Numbered from the stretch's first letter, positions 14,721-23,742 are shown. The stretch is DNA of 64,000 nt from Brevibacterium sp. 'Marine' (GCF_012844365.1 NZ_CP051626.1:372001-436000), one strand, 5' to 3'. Numbers and translations: made by a program. Notes: generated by a model not told the origin, from the letters alone.

Positions 14721-16448
14721 ATGGGCTCCCTGTTGATCATGATCATCGGGCTGGCGATGCTCATCGCCGGCTATCTCCTCTACTCGAAGTTCCTCGGGCG
14801 CAAGATCTTCAAGCTCGACGACTCCTTCACCACTCCGTCGCACGAACTCCACGACGGGGTCGACTACGTGCCCACGAACAAATACATCCTGTGGGGCCAC
14901 CACTTCACCTCGGTGGCCGGAGCCGCGCCCATCGTCGGCCCGGCGATCGCCGTCATCTGGGGCTGGCTGCCCGCCCTGCTGTGGGTGACACTGGGCACCG
15001 TCTTCTTCGCAGGCATGCACGACTTCGGGACGCTCTGGGCCTCCGAACGCAATAAGGGACGGTCGATCGGAGCCCTGTCGGCGCGCTATATCGGCAAGCG
15101 CGGTGCGAACCTCTTCCTCATCGTCATCTTCCTGCTGCTGCTCATGGTCATCGCGGCCTTCGCCGTGGTCATCAAGGACCTGCTCATCAGCACCCCGTCC
15201 GCCGTGATCCCGGCCTGGGGTGCGATCGGCGTGGCGCTCATCGTCGGTGTCTGCGTCTACCGTCTGCGGGTGCCGCTCATCCCCGTCACCATCGTCGGCG
15301 TCATCCTGCTCTACGGCCTCATTGTGCTCGGCAACTATGTTCCGGTCGCCCTGCCCGATGACTTCCTCGGCGTGGGACCGGCGACTTTCTGGATCGTCGT
15401 GCTCTTCGTCTACGGAGCGGTCGCCTCGCTGCTTCCGGTGTGGGTCCTGCTGCAGCCGCGCGACTACATCAACGGCGTGCAGCTGTTCATCGGACTCATC
15501 CTCCTCTTCGGCTCCGTGCTCACGGCGACTCTGTTCTCGGCGACGAAGCCTGAGATCGTCGCCCCCGCCATCAACACCGCCGTGCCGGAGGGCACCCCGA
15601 GCATGGTGCCGCTGCTGTTCGTCACGATCGCCTGCGGTGCGATCTCGGGGTTCCACGGCATGGTCGCCTCGGGGACGAGTTCGAAGCAGCTGGACAAGGA
15701 GACCGACGCCCGTTTCGTCGGCTACTTCGGGGCTGTCGGCGAAGGACTGCTCGCCCTCGGCACCGTGCTGGCCATCATCGGCGGCATCAAGTCCACCGCA
15801 GCGTGGCATGAGATCTACTCGGCCTTCGGCGAAGGCGGCGTCGGAGCCTTCGTCCAGGGCGGCGGCGCCCTCATGGAGCACGGCCTCGGCCTGCCGGCAT
15901 CGCTGTCGGCGACGGTGCTCGCGACCATGGCGGTGCTCTTCGCCGCGACGACGATGGACACCGGCATGCGTCTGCTGCGCTTCGTCATCCAAGAGGTCGG
16001 CGATGCCGTGAAGATCAAGATCACGAACGTCCCGGCCACGCTCCTCGTCGTCGTCATCGGCCTCGGCCTCACGTTCTCCCAGGGGCTCGGCGGAGAAGGC
16101 GGACTGCGGATCTGGCCGCTGTTCGGCACGACGAACCAGCTCATGGCATCCCTGTCGCTGTCGATCATCGCCGTCATCCTCATCCGCAAGCGGCGCAACC
16201 CGGCACCGGCCCTCGTACCGCTCGTGTTCGTGTTCGTCATGTCGTTCTGGGCGGCCATCGAGCAGCTCGTCAGCTTCACCACGCCGGGAAATCAGGACTG
16301 GCTGCTCTTCGCCATCGACGTCGTCATCATCATCGCCAGCATCTGGGTGGCGATCGAAGCGATCCAGGCGATGCGGCGAGCATGGGCGGAACCGCCCGAG
16401 GATCCGGACGCCGACGAGCAGCTCGTCGCGACCCGAGAGAACGTCTGA
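14721..16448 (+). CDS. cstA: CstA-family carbon starvation/pyruvate transporter
   Basis: A 575-residue integral membrane protein with about 14-16 hydrophobic segments. CstA hallmarks include KYILWGHHFTSVAGAAPIVGPAIAVIWGWLPALLWV near residue 53, ASERNKGRSIG, SGFHGMVASGTSSKQLDKE and LFGTTNQLMASLSL. E. coli CstA (about 700 residues) and BtsT are linked to peptide and pyruvate uptake; this one is the shorter form. GGGAGGG precedes the ATG by 5 nt. The cory-CC-star gene follows after 4 nt and the ArsA-like ATPase gene overlaps that one, a recurrent actinobacterial trio. The true substrate is not determined by sequence. Confidence 0.92.
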   Translation: MGSLLIMIIGLAMLIAGYLLYSKFLGRKIFKLDDSFTTPSHELHDGVDYVPTNKYILWGHHFTSVAGAAPIVGPAIAVIWGWLPALLWVTLGTVFFAGMHDFGTLWASERNKGRSIGALSARYIGKRGANLFLIVIFLLLLMVIAAFAVVIKDLLISTPSAVIPAWGAIGVALIVGVCVYRLRVPLIPVTIVGVILLYGLIVLGNYVPVALPDDFLGVGPATFWIVVLFVYGAVASLLPVWVLLQPRDYINGVQLFIGLILLFGSVLTATLFSATKPEIVAPAINTAVPEGTPSMVPLLFVTIACGAISGFHGMVASGTSSKQLDKETDARFVGYFGAVGEGLLALGTVLAIIGGIKSTAAWHEIYSAFGEGGVGAFVQGGGALMEHGLGLPASLSATVLATMAVLFAATTMDTGMRLLRFVIQEVGDAVKIKITNVPATLLVVVIGLGLTFSQGLGGEGGLRIWPLFGTTNQLMASLSLSIIAVILIRKRRNPAPALVPLVFVFVMSFWAAIEQLVSFTTPGNQDWLLFAIDVVIIIASIWVAIEAIQAMRRAWAEPPEDPDADEQLVATRENV

Positions 16449-16452
16449 GCCG

Positions 16453-16743
16453 ATGTCTCAGTCGCATTCCGGGAGCTCGGGTGGTCTCGGGCAGTGGTGG
16501 TCGTCGTTCCGGGACGGGCTCGTCGAGTTCTATGTCGGCCCCTACCGGCAGACCCTCAAGCGCGAACAGCAGGCCGAGGACGACTTCTTCACCGTCGTCG
16601 TCCTCGGTGAGGCGCTCGGGGTGCCCGACCCGGCGGCCTACTACACGGCCGAGCTCATGCCCGCCCTGTGGGAGAACTTCCATGCCTGGCATCGCCGCAT
16701 GGGTCTGCCCCGTTCGCCCCTGGACCACATCGCATGCTGCTAG
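16453..16743 (+). CDS. Cory-CC-star protein
   Basis: A 96-residue protein ending IACC immediately before the stop, the Cys-Cys-stop terminus that names this coryneform family. The body holds a short aromatic stretch (WWSSFRDGLVEFYVGPYRQTLKREQQAEDDFFTVVVLGEALGVP) and a C-terminal AELMPALWENFHAWHRRMG. It starts 4 nt after cstA and overlaps the ArsA-like gene by 10 nt. Tight linkage to both suggests it acts with them, perhaps with the terminal thiols as a metal or membrane-handoff site. That role is inference. Confidence 0.88.
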   Translation: MSQSHSGSSGGLGQWWSSFRDGLVEFYVGPYRQTLKREQQAEDDFFTVVVLGEALGVPDPAAYYTAELMPALWENFHAWHRRMGLPRSPLDHIACC

Positions 16744-17699
16744 ACATCGCGCGCGACCACCGGTGCCTGTTCGTCGGCGGCAAGGGCGGGACGGGCAAGA
16801 CGACCGTCTCCTCGGGCCTGGCCATGGCCCGGGCCGACGACGGCGGACGCGTCCTGCTCGTGTCCACGGATCCGGCGCACAACCTCGGCGACATCTGGGG
16901 GCAGGAGCTCGCGGACGAACCTCGGCGGGTCCATACGGGTGAGCGCGGATTCGTCGATGCCCTCGAGGTCGACCCCGAAGCGACGATCGACGCGCACTTC
17001 GCCTCCGTCGAACGGATGATGACGCGGATGCTGCCCGAGAGCACTCACCGCGCGGCTCGGGCGCATCTGGCCTCGGCCAGGTCGGCTCCCGGCAGCCACG
17101 AGTCGGCGGTGCTCGAGCGGATCGCGACGATCCTCGCCGAGGCGGCCGACTACGACCTCGTCGTCGTCGACACGGCGCCGACCGGCCACACCCTGCACCT
17201 GCTGGCGCTGCCGGAGCGTCTGACCGATTGGGCGGAGACGCTGCTGTCCAACCGCGACCGGTCCGAGCGTTTCGCCGCCGCGGCCCGTCACCTGGTCAGC
17301 CCCAAGGAGGAGACGCCGACGCCGGATGCCGAACTCCGGCAGAAGCTGCAGGCTCGTCGCGATCGCTTCGCCGCGCTGAGACGGTCCATCTCCGACTCGC
17401 GGCAGACCGGGTTCCTCATCGTCACCATCGCTGAACAGCTGCCGGTCGCCGAGACGCTCGGTCTCGTCACCGACCTCGGTGGAATCGGCATCGAACTGTC
17501 CGGGATCGTCGTCAACCGACGCTCGCCGGCCGATGCCGGAGAGTTCCTCGCGGACAGACGACAACGGGAGGACGAACACGTGTCACGGCTGAGGTCCGCG
17601 GTGCCGACGGTTCCGCTGGCACAGCTGCCGCTGACCGCGACCGAACCGACCGGGGTCGGGGGGATCACCGGTCTCGCGGCTCTGCTCGCCGAGCGCTGA
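16734..17699 (+). CDS. ArsA/GET3-like ATPase
   Basis: A 321-residue ATPase of the ArsA/GET3 branch of SIMIBI NTPases. It has a deviant Walker A, GGKGGTGKTT, at residues 15-24, STDPAHNLGDIWG (switch I-like) and VVDTAPTGHTLHLLALPERL (switch II and Walker B area). It is a single-domain form. No arsenite-binding Cys triad is visible, so arsenite transport is unlikely. A chaperone or maturation role for the adjacent CstA/cory-CC-star membrane system is more plausible. The ATG at 16734 overlaps the preceding gene's stop. Confidence 0.88.
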   Translation: MLLDIARDHRCLFVGGKGGTGKTTVSSGLAMARADDGGRVLLVSTDPAHNLGDIWGQELADEPRRVHTGERGFVDALEVDPEATIDAHFASVERMMTRMLPESTHRAARAHLASARSAPGSHESAVLERIATILAEAADYDLVVVDTAPTGHTLHLLALPERLTDWAETLLSNRDRSERFAAAARHLVSPKEETPTPDAELRQKLQARRDRFAALRRSISDSRQTGFLIVTIAEQLPVAETLGLVTDLGGIGIELSGIVVNRRSPADAGEFLADRRQREDEHVSRLRSAVPTVPLAQLPLTATEPTGVGGITGLAALLAER

Positions 17700-17841
17700 G
17701 CCCGGCGGGATCTGGACGCGGCGGTGGCCGTTCGCCCGTGTACCGAACGTGGCCGTTCCGATCCGGCTCCACCTGTGCGTCCGTTCCAATTAGACTGGTG
17801 CGCATCCGCGATCGACACGGCACCGGCGGAAGGACCTGACC

Positions 17842-18630
17842 GTGGGTTGGAGCACGAGCGAACTGGCGCGTCTGGCCGGCGCCACGGTCAACACCGTCCG
17901 GCATTATCACAAGCTCGGGCTGCTGACCGAGCCCGAACGGATGAGCAACGGCTACAAGCAGTACGGTGCCTCCCACCTGCTCCGACTCCATCAGATCCGG
18001 CGAATGCGCGAGCTCGGGATTCCGCTGTCCGACATCGGGTCGGTCGACGACGACCACGAGCAGCAGCAGATCGCGCTTAAACAGCTCGAGGGCGACCTCG
18101 ATGAGCAGATCGCAGCTTTGGAAAAGGCCCGCGCCGAGGTGGTCCAACTCCTCGAACACGGGGCGCCGATCGATACGGCCGCGGGTTTCATCGACATCGC
18201 CGTGCGGATGTCGAGCGCGGATCGCAGCCTGATGAACATCTACTCGAGCCTCTACGAAGACTCCGCGTTGGCGGAGATGAGAACCATCATGTCCGAGACC
18301 ACACCCTACGATCGGGAGATCGACGAACTCGCCGAGGATGCCGATGAGGACACGCGGACGCGTCTGGCCGAGCAGATCGCTCCGAGCATGAAACGCCATC
18401 TCGAGACCAAACCCTGGCTCCTCGCGCCGACCGATCGGATGACCGGGGACGTGAAGATGGGACAGGCCGCGATCATCGGCACGATCAGCGAGCTGTACAA
18501 CGACGCGCAGATCGACGTCATCCAGCGGGCGTTCATCGCCGTCTTCCCGACGCTCGAGATTCCGGACGAAGATCGCGAGCGGTTCATTGCCTTCATCAAG
18601 CACGTTGCCGCGCAAGTGGAAGAGAGCTGA
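17842..18630 (+). CDS. MerR family transcriptional regulator
   Basis: A 262-residue regulator. The N-terminal MerR winged helix (residues 1-70) reads WSTSELARLAGATVNTVRHYHKLGLLTEPERMSNGYKQYG. A dimerising coiled coil follows (LKQLEGDLDEQIAALEKARAEVVQLLEHG), then a long alpha-helical C-terminal domain with no metal-binding Cys. That fits the multidrug/organic-effector (TipA/BmrR-like) class better than metal sensors. The start is GTG with GGAAGGA upstream. The next gene is a small multidrug-export-type membrane protein in the same orientation, a plausible target. Confidence 0.88.
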   Translation: MGWSTSELARLAGATVNTVRHYHKLGLLTEPERMSNGYKQYGASHLLRLHQIRRMRELGIPLSDIGSVDDDHEQQQIALKQLEGDLDEQIAALEKARAEVVQLLEHGAPIDTAAGFIDIAVRMSSADRSLMNIYSSLYEDSALAEMRTIMSETTPYDREIDELAEDADEDTRTRLAEQIAPSMKRHLETKPWLLAPTDRMTGDVKMGQAAIIGTISELYNDAQIDVIQRAFIAVFPTLEIPDEDRERFIAFIKHVAAQVEES

Positions 18631-18755
18631 GGATTCGCAGGGTTCGCCGATGAGGGCTTGACCCTGTTCCGAGAACACAGTCTGTACTGAACGTATCAAC
18701 CTTCAGATCCGGCTTTTCCAGGCCGGGATCTGACCAACACGTTCAGGAGGACACC

Positions 18756-19358
18756 ATGAATCCGATCATCGAATTCTTCCAAGGTCTCGCCGCTCAGGTT
18801 CCCGACCTGCTCCAGCCGTTCATCGTCGCCGCCGCTGGTGCCATTCCCTTCATCGAGGGTGAGATCTCCTCGATCATCGGCGTCTGGGCTGGGATGAACC
18901 CCGTGCTCGCCGGCATTGCCGGGGCCATCGGCAACTTCGTCTGCGTCACTGTCATCGTGCTCCTCGGGGCACGGGCCCGTCGCGCGGTCGTCACCCGCCG
19001 CAGTGCCAGTCGTGAGCTGGCAGCGGTCGGGGCCGGGGTGACGACGGAGAGCGCCTCGGGCGACTCTCCGACGGACATTACGGCGGAGGACACGGCCGCG
19101 GAGGGCCACCTCGGTGAGGGTGAGAAGCCCGAGTCCAAAGGACGAGTCAAGTTCAAGAAGTTCCTCACCCGCTTCGGGGTCCCCGGCGCGAGCTTGCTCG
19201 GGCCGTTGGCGATTCCCACCCAGATCACATCGACGATCCTCGTCGGTGCGGGTGTGAAGACCTCGTGGATCCTGCTCTGGCAGGGCATCGCGATCATCGC
19301 CTGGACGACCCTGACCACGCTCATCGCCACCGGCTCGCTCGCCTTGCTGGCCGGCTGA
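18756..19358 (+). CDS. Small multidrug-export-family membrane protein
   Basis: A 200-residue membrane protein of the Sm_multidrug_ex (COG2426) type. An N-terminal hydrophobic hairpin holds AAAGAIPFIEGEISSIIGVWAGMNPVLAGIAGAIGNF, where the Glu between helices (IPFIEGE) is the family hallmark. A roughly 50-residue charged cytoplasmic insert with GEGEKPESKGRVKFKKFLTR follows. The C-terminal membrane segments read FGVPGASLLGPLAIPTQITS and WILLWQGIAIIAWTTLTTLIATG. GGAGG precedes the ATG. Transport has not been shown for most members. It is probably under the upstream MerR regulator. Confidence 0.8.
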   Translation: MNPIIEFFQGLAAQVPDLLQPFIVAAAGAIPFIEGEISSIIGVWAGMNPVLAGIAGAIGNFVCVTVIVLLGARARRAVVTRRSASRELAAVGAGVTTESASGDSPTDITAEDTAAEGHLGEGEKPESKGRVKFKKFLTRFGVPGASLLGPLAIPTQITSTILVGAGVKTSWILLWQGIAIIAWTTLTTLIATGSLALLAG

Positions 19359-19452
19359 GCGCGCAGAGCACTCAGGTGCCGCGCTCATCATTGACTTCAC
19401 CGATCAGACCATCGCCCACGGGCCTCGTCGCCGCAGGAAGAAAGGACGAATC

Positions 19453-19875
19453 ATGCGCTCGCTGTATCGCCATCGGCTGGTCCTCACACTCACAGGACCG
19501 ATCCTCATCGCGTTGGGACTGCCCCTGATCGTCCCGTTCGCCGCGACTCTCTTGGGCGAGACGATGCACCTGCAGATGCGATTGAGTCTGACCGAATCGC
19601 TGCTGGCGACCTTGGGCATCCTCGTCGCCTGGTTCGTCATCTCACGGACCATCGACGTCGTCCTCAGCGGAAGCGACATCGGAGGCAGACTGACCGGGCG
19701 TCTTGTCTCGGCAGGTGCGTCGGTGCTCGTGCTCGGCGGAGGTTACCTGCTCATCACCGGTTCGATTCCGTTGGCCGCGATCACCGCGGTCGTGATCAGC
19801 GGTCTGTTCTTCGCGTTGAACACGATGCTTGATGTTCGAGCGGTGGGGCCGATGCGACTCCAGCACTCCAGGTGA
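19453..19875 (+). CDS. Four-helix membrane protein of unknown function
   Basis: A 140-residue protein with about four transmembrane segments (LVLTLTGPILIALGLPLIVPF; LLATLGILVAWFVI; LVSAGASVLVLGGGYLLITG; IPLAAITAVVISGLFFALN) and a short basic C-terminus. GAAAGGA precedes the ATG. It lies 95 nt after the small multidrug-export gene and may be cotranscribed. No family could be assigned. Confidence 0.65.
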   Translation: MRSLYRHRLVLTLTGPILIALGLPLIVPFAATLLGETMHLQMRLSLTESLLATLGILVAWFVISRTIDVVLSGSDIGGRLTGRLVSAGASVLVLGGGYLLITGSIPLAAITAVVISGLFFALNTMLDVRAVGPMRLQHSR

Positions 19876-19947
19876 CCGTGCTCAGGTGCTTCTCGCCAGT
19901 GTGACGTCGAGTCCGAGCGATTTCGGGTCGGAGTCCCATCTGAAACG

Positions 19948-19953
19948 TACAAT
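19948..19953 (+). promoter_or_regulatory. -10 box of a probably leaderless transcript
   Basis: TACAAT is followed by 7 nt (GGAGTGA) and the ATG at 19961. The GGAG within the spacer could instead act as a close Shine-Dalgarno site. Confidence 0.5.
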
Positions 19954-19960
19954 GGAGTGA

Positions 19961-20611
19961 ATGTCTGATACCGGGAGAACCCACACCTCATCGCTGGCCG
20001 TGCTCGGTGCGCTGTTGTTCGTCACCGCTCGCGGCCTCGATTCCACCGGTGCGCCGGGGATTCCTGCAAGTGCCGACCCGGCGAAGCTCAGCCCCACCGA
20101 CCGGGAGACCCTCGCCGAGGTGGAGTCGGCGCTGACCGTCCAACTGAAGGATTCAGGGACGTCCGTGACGTCGACCCTCGCCGAGGTGGCTGCGGCGGTT
20201 GCGTACGTCCGTGGCCGGGCGGAGGTCCCGAGTCTGACCGCCAGCCGGTACGACCAGCTGCGCAAGACGGTGCTCGAGAGCCTCGGTGCCGCCTCGGCGC
20301 AGGGGGCGACGATCTGGCCGCCGACCAGCCAGACCGCGGTGCAGCGGTTCGGTTCGTGGAACGAAGCGCTCAAGGCAGCAGGTCTGGCGACGAACAAGAT
20401 CGGCCGGGCCAAGGGACAGCTGCGCTTCGACGCGGATGCCTATGCCAAGGCGATCGCCGAGTTCCTCGCCGACTGCGAATCGCGCGGGACCGCCGCGACC
20501 TACAAGGCCTACACGGAATACGCCGCCGAGCACAAGGGCGAAGTGCCCTCGGCCGCGGCCGTCCGGAAGTTCTACGGAAGCTGGAATTCGGCGCTCGCCG
20601 CCGTGGGGTGA
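19961..20611 (+). CDS. Protein with homing-endonuclease-associated-type repeats
   Basis: A 216-residue soluble protein of unknown function. Two C-terminal repeats each close with a similar signature: AVQRFGSWNEALKAAGL near residue 125-141, and AVRKFYGSWNSALAAVG at the very end. The GSWN-AL-AAG ending is typical of the homing-endonuclease-associated (HNH_repeat) DNA-binding helix repeat. The N-terminal 60 residues are unlike the repeats, and no HNH nuclease is visible. It may be a small sequence-specific DNA-binding protein. The ATG follows a TACAAT box by 7 nt. It is convergent with the aminotransferase gene across a hairpin. Confidence 0.7.
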   Translation: MSDTGRTHTSSLAVLGALLFVTARGLDSTGAPGIPASADPAKLSPTDRETLAEVESALTVQLKDSGTSVTSTLAEVAAAVAYVRGRAEVPSLTASRYDQLRKTVLESLGAASAQGATIWPPTSQTAVQRFGSWNEALKAAGLATNKIGRAKGQLRFDADAYAKAIAEFLADCESRGTAATYKAYTEYAAEHKGEVPSAAAVRKFYGSWNSALAAVG

Positions 20612-20639
20612 GGGTTTTCCTCAGCGACCGCGCATCGTC

Positions 20640-20677
20640 CCGCCGACCGCTCACGTTATACACTGCGCGGTCGGCGG
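20640..20677. terminator. Bidirectional hairpin terminator
   Basis: Perfect 11-bp arms (CCGCCGACCGC at 20640-20650; its complement at 20667-20677) enclose a 16-nt AT-containing loop. It lies between the convergent ends of the repeat protein (20611) and the aminotransferase (20730). Confidence 0.7.
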
Positions 20678-20729
20678 TAACTTGAGCGCTCGGCGGCTCA
20701 TCGCCTGCCGGCACAACCGTCTGGCGGCA

Positions 20730-21911
20730 TCATAGAGCTGCGGCGAAGGCCTCCAACCGGTCGCACGCGGTGTTGATGGTCTCGTCCGAGACCGCGAAGG
20801 TCAGCCGCAGGTAGCCCTCGCCGGCCGGGCCGAAGGCAGAACCAGGGATCGTCGCGAGGTTGTGGTCCTCGAGCAGGCGGGTCGCGAGCTCCCATGATGA
20901 CAGGCCCCACTCGGACACGTTCACCCAGGCGTAGAACGTCGCCGCGGGACGCAGCAGACTCAAGCCCTCGACGGCATTGATGCGCTCGACCATGAGCTCC
21001 CGCCGTCTGGCATACGAGGCGACCATCTCCTCGACGGCGGTCTGCGGACCCTCGATCGCAGCGACCGCCGCCTCCTGGACGAATCCGGGCAGGCTCGAGG
21101 TCAGACCCTCCTGCAGCAGCGCCATCGGGGCGATGAGATCCTCCGCGCCGATGACGAATCCGCACCGCCACCCGGTCATGGCATAGGTCTTCGAGAAGCT
21201 GCCGATGGCCAGGAACCGATCGAACTCAGCCCCCACCTCGGCGGTGGATGGTTTCACCTCGGCGATGGAGGTGTATTCCACATCGAAGACCATCTCGTCA
21301 TAGACCTCATCGGAGATGACGGTGAACCCGTGCTCATCGGCCAGCGCGGCGATCTGCTCGAGGTCGGCCCGATCCATCACCGAACCCAAGGGGTTCGAGG
21401 GACTGTTGATGATGATCGCCGCGGTCTTGTCCGTGATGGCTGAGCGGACATCCTCGGCGCGGAGCTTGAAATCGTTGTCTTCGGTGACGGGAACGGACAC
21501 GGCAACCCCGCCGAGGCGGTGCACCTGCCCCAGATAGTTCGGGAAGCTGGGGTCGGGGATGATGACCTCGTCACCGGGGGAGACGGTGACATCGAGGGCG
21601 AAGGTGAGTGCTTCCATCGCGCCGAAGGAGACCATGACGTTCGCAGGCTCGATGCTGCGATTCCACCGAGTCGAGTACTTCCGCGCGATCGCGGCCCGCA
21701 GTTCGGGGATGCCGGCGTTCGCGACGTAGCGGGTGTTATCGTGCTCGATCGCGCGGATGCCCGCGGCCTTGATGTGCTCCGGGGTGGTGAAGTCCGGCTC
21801 GCCGACGGTGAGCTTCACGGCGTCGGGGAAGTCGAGCGCAAGATTGAACATCTTGCGGATGTCTGAGGCCGGATAGGTCTCTGCCATGGGGGAGATGCGG
21901 GAGTTCGTCAT
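20730..21911 (-). CDS. Class I/II pyridoxal-phosphate aminotransferase
   Basis: A 393-residue fold-type I aminotransferase. It shows the class I pattern: NTRYVANAGIPELRAAIA, NSPSNPLGSVMDRADL, the PLP-phosphate region DEVYDEMVFD and the Schiff-base lysine in GSFSKTYAMTGWRCGF. The C-terminal Arg that binds the substrate carboxylate is in YLRLTFAVSD. It is aspartate/aromatic-type in general form, and the exact substrate is not predictable. The start at MTNSRISPM (21911) is favoured; a TTG 42 nt upstream would add residues without family similarity. A second, different aminotransferase lies at 24977-26170. Confidence 0.9.
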   Translation of the reverse strand: MTNSRISPMAETYPASDIRKMFNLALDFPDAVKLTVGEPDFTTPEHIKAAGIRAIEHDNTRYVANAGIPELRAAIARKYSTRWNRSIEPANVMVSFGAMEALTFALDVTVSPGDEVIIPDPSFPNYLGQVHRLGGVAVSVPVTEDNDFKLRAEDVRSAITDKTAAIIINSPSNPLGSVMDRADLEQIAALADEHGFTVISDEVYDEMVFDVEYTSIAEVKPSTAEVGAEFDRFLAIGSFSKTYAMTGWRCGFVIGAEDLIAPMALLQEGLTSSLPGFVQEAAVAAIEGPQTAVEEMVASYARRRELMVERINAVEGLSLLRPAATFYAWVNVSEWGLSSWELATRLLEDHNLATIPGSAFGPAGEGYLRLTFAVSDETINTACDRLEAFAAAL

Positions 21912-22006
21912 GGCTTCAGTCTGCCCCTGAAACTGCGGCGACAATAGGGCCAAGTCACATCGAGAGACTGTCGTGGTCGGCTGTGCGCGGACACGATCTG
22001 CCGACC

Positions 22007-22025
22007 GCTCGACTCAGCGTCGAGC
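22007..22025. terminator. Short hairpin 3' of the FAD oxidase gene
   Basis: GCTCGAC (22007-22013), loop TCAGC, GTCGAGC (22019-22025). It lies 84-102 nt past the leftward oxidase stop at 22109 and upstream of the aminotransferase start. It is weak but could be a terminator for the oxidase gene. Confidence 0.35.
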
Positions 22026-22108
22026 GCTCGAGATATAGCGCGGTACAGCGACGGCAACGTGAGCTGTCGGTGAAGTGGGCCGCTGGCGTAGGGCGCGTGG
22101 CCGCCCCA

Positions 22109-23563
22109 CTACTCATGCAACCCGGCCAGGCGGGAGCCGAAGCGGGCGAGCAAGCTCGTCTTCTTCGCCCCGGTCACCGACTCCCACGAGTCGGCGAGGC
22201 CGAAGATCTTGTACATCGACCGGATGCCCAACCACCGAATCGGCTCGGGCTCCCACTGTCCGGAGACGTGGTCGTTCCATGGCAGCGCGGTCAACGGCGT
22301 CGAAGCCCCGGCGGCCCGACCGAGCAGGGTCTTCGCCGCCAGGTGAGTCGCCGTCACCCCGTGCCCGGCATAGCCGCGGGCCACCCCGATACGCTGGGCC
22401 GGGTCGAAGAAGACGCCGGCGCACCAATCCCTGGTCACCCCGAGCGCACCCCGCCAGGCATGCGCAACCTCGAACTCGAGGTCCGGGAAGAGTGAGGACA
22501 GGCGCCCGGCCAGGAGGTTCACCACCTCGGCGGGGACCTCGCCATCACCGGGCAGACCCGACCGAAACGCGTACGGCGCCCCTCGACCGCCGAGCGCGAT
22601 CCGACCACCGGCGGTGCGCTGGGCATAGATGAACGTATGCGCCGTGTCGCCGAGGCATTCGCGGCCCTCCCAGCCGATCGATGCCCACGCTTCGTCCGGC
22701 AGCGGTTCGGTCGCGATCATCGACGAGAACACCGGGATGACCTGGCGTCCGGCCAGCCCCGGCAGGTCGCCGCCGACCGTGTCCGAATACCCCTCGAGGC
22801 ACACGAAGATCGTGTCCGCGTGCACCGGCCCGCGGTCCGTGGCGACCGAATTCTTTCGGATATGCCTCGCCGAGGTGGCCTCGCAGATGGTCACGCCCTG
22901 TTCCCTGAGGACGTGGCCGAGTCCGCGAGTGAGCAGTGCTGGGTCGATGGCGGCGGTACCGGGAAAGTAGAGGCTGCCGAGCGCGCCGTCGACGTTGATG
23001 CGGGCACGCGTCGCCTCGGCGTCGAGGAACTGCATGTCCTCGGGCCCATATCCGAACTGCTCATTGCCGGCCTCAAGGTCGCGCAGCCGGGACAGGCCGG
23101 CCTCCGACTGAGCGATGTCGATATGACCGCCGCGCACCTGGTGGGCATCGATGCCTTCGGTCTTGCAGACGTCGAGGACTTCGTCGATGGAGTCGAAGAG
23201 CGCGGATTGGAAGGCCCGGACGCTCGCCACGCCGTCGAGCCCGGCCGAGCCGACCGGCCCGGTGGGATCGTCTTTCCGGGCACGGTCGACCGCCTCGGCG
23301 AACTTGGTGCGGTTGCCCGGCAGCAGGGTTGAGAGCCATCCGCCGTTGCGGCCGGAGGCACCGTAGCCGATGTGGCGGGCCTCGATGATCGTGATCGCCC
23401 ACTCGGGGTGAGCCTGCCTGGCGTAATAGGCCGACCACAGGCCGGTCAGTCCGCCGCCGACGATGACGAGATCCTGCTTCTCGCGCGGTAGTGGGGCGGG
23501 GTCGAAGGCTTCGGCGGGGGAGGCCGCCAGCCAGTGTGAGGCTTCGCCGTTGAAGTAGGACAC
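22109..23563 (-). CDS. FAD-dependent amine oxidase, PuuB/DAO family
   Basis: A 484-residue DAO-superfamily flavoprotein close to gamma-glutamylputrescine oxidase. The FAD motif DLVIVGGGLTGLWSAYYARQ is near residue 31, followed by IIEARHIGYGASGRNGGWLS, where the AS/GRNGG segment near the flavin is characteristic of PuuB-like enzymes. The C-terminus has WRGALGVTRDW and RIGVARGYAGHGVTATHLAAK. The start is GTG at 23563 with AGGAG 7 nt upstream. It is divergent from an EutQ-like cupin gene, a partner frequently seen beside this oxidase type. It probably oxidises a secondary or gamma-glutamyl amine and releases hydrogen peroxide; the substrate is inferred from family only. Confidence 0.85.
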   Translation of the reverse strand: MSYFNGEASHWLAASPAEAFDPAPLPREKQDLVIVGGGLTGLWSAYYARQAHPEWAITIIEARHIGYGASGRNGGWLSTLLPGNRTKFAEAVDRARKDDPTGPVGSAGLDGVASVRAFQSALFDSIDEVLDVCKTEGIDAHQVRGGHIDIAQSEAGLSRLRDLEAGNEQFGYGPEDMQFLDAEATRARINVDGALGSLYFPGTAAIDPALLTRGLGHVLREQGVTICEATSARHIRKNSVATDRGPVHADTIFVCLEGYSDTVGGDLPGLAGRQVIPVFSSMIATEPLPDEAWASIGWEGRECLGDTAHTFIYAQRTAGGRIALGGRGAPYAFRSGLPGDGEVPAEVVNLLAGRLSSLFPDLEFEVAHAWRGALGVTRDWCAGVFFDPAQRIGVARGYAGHGVTATHLAAKTLLGRAAGASTPLTALPWNDHVSGQWEPEPIRWLGIRSMYKIFGLADSWESVTGAKKTSLLARFGSRLAGLHE

Positions 23564-23730
23564 GGATCAACTCCTGAGCTCGAGACGGGCCGAATGGTCG
23601 CCTACGGAAACAGTTCTATCCCACGCCTGTCGGGAAGTAAATAGTTGCGTCGCTTCAGATCGGATGCTGAAACGATCTCGGCACCCTACTGATTTCTTCG
23701 TCATGGAGGAGAGTGGGCGGGCTGTCTGCC

Positions 23731-23736
23731 TACACT
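23731..23736 (+). promoter_or_regulatory. -10 box of a leaderless transcript
   Basis: TACACT is followed by 6 nt and then the ATG at 23743. No ribosome binding site lies in between. Confidence 0.6.
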
Positions 23737-23742
23737 GGTCGC

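Noticed and set aside
16734..17699. Arsenite-efflux ATPase ArsA
   Set aside because: It has no Cys triad for arsenite and no ArsB/ArsD/ArsR neighbours, and it is linked to cstA.
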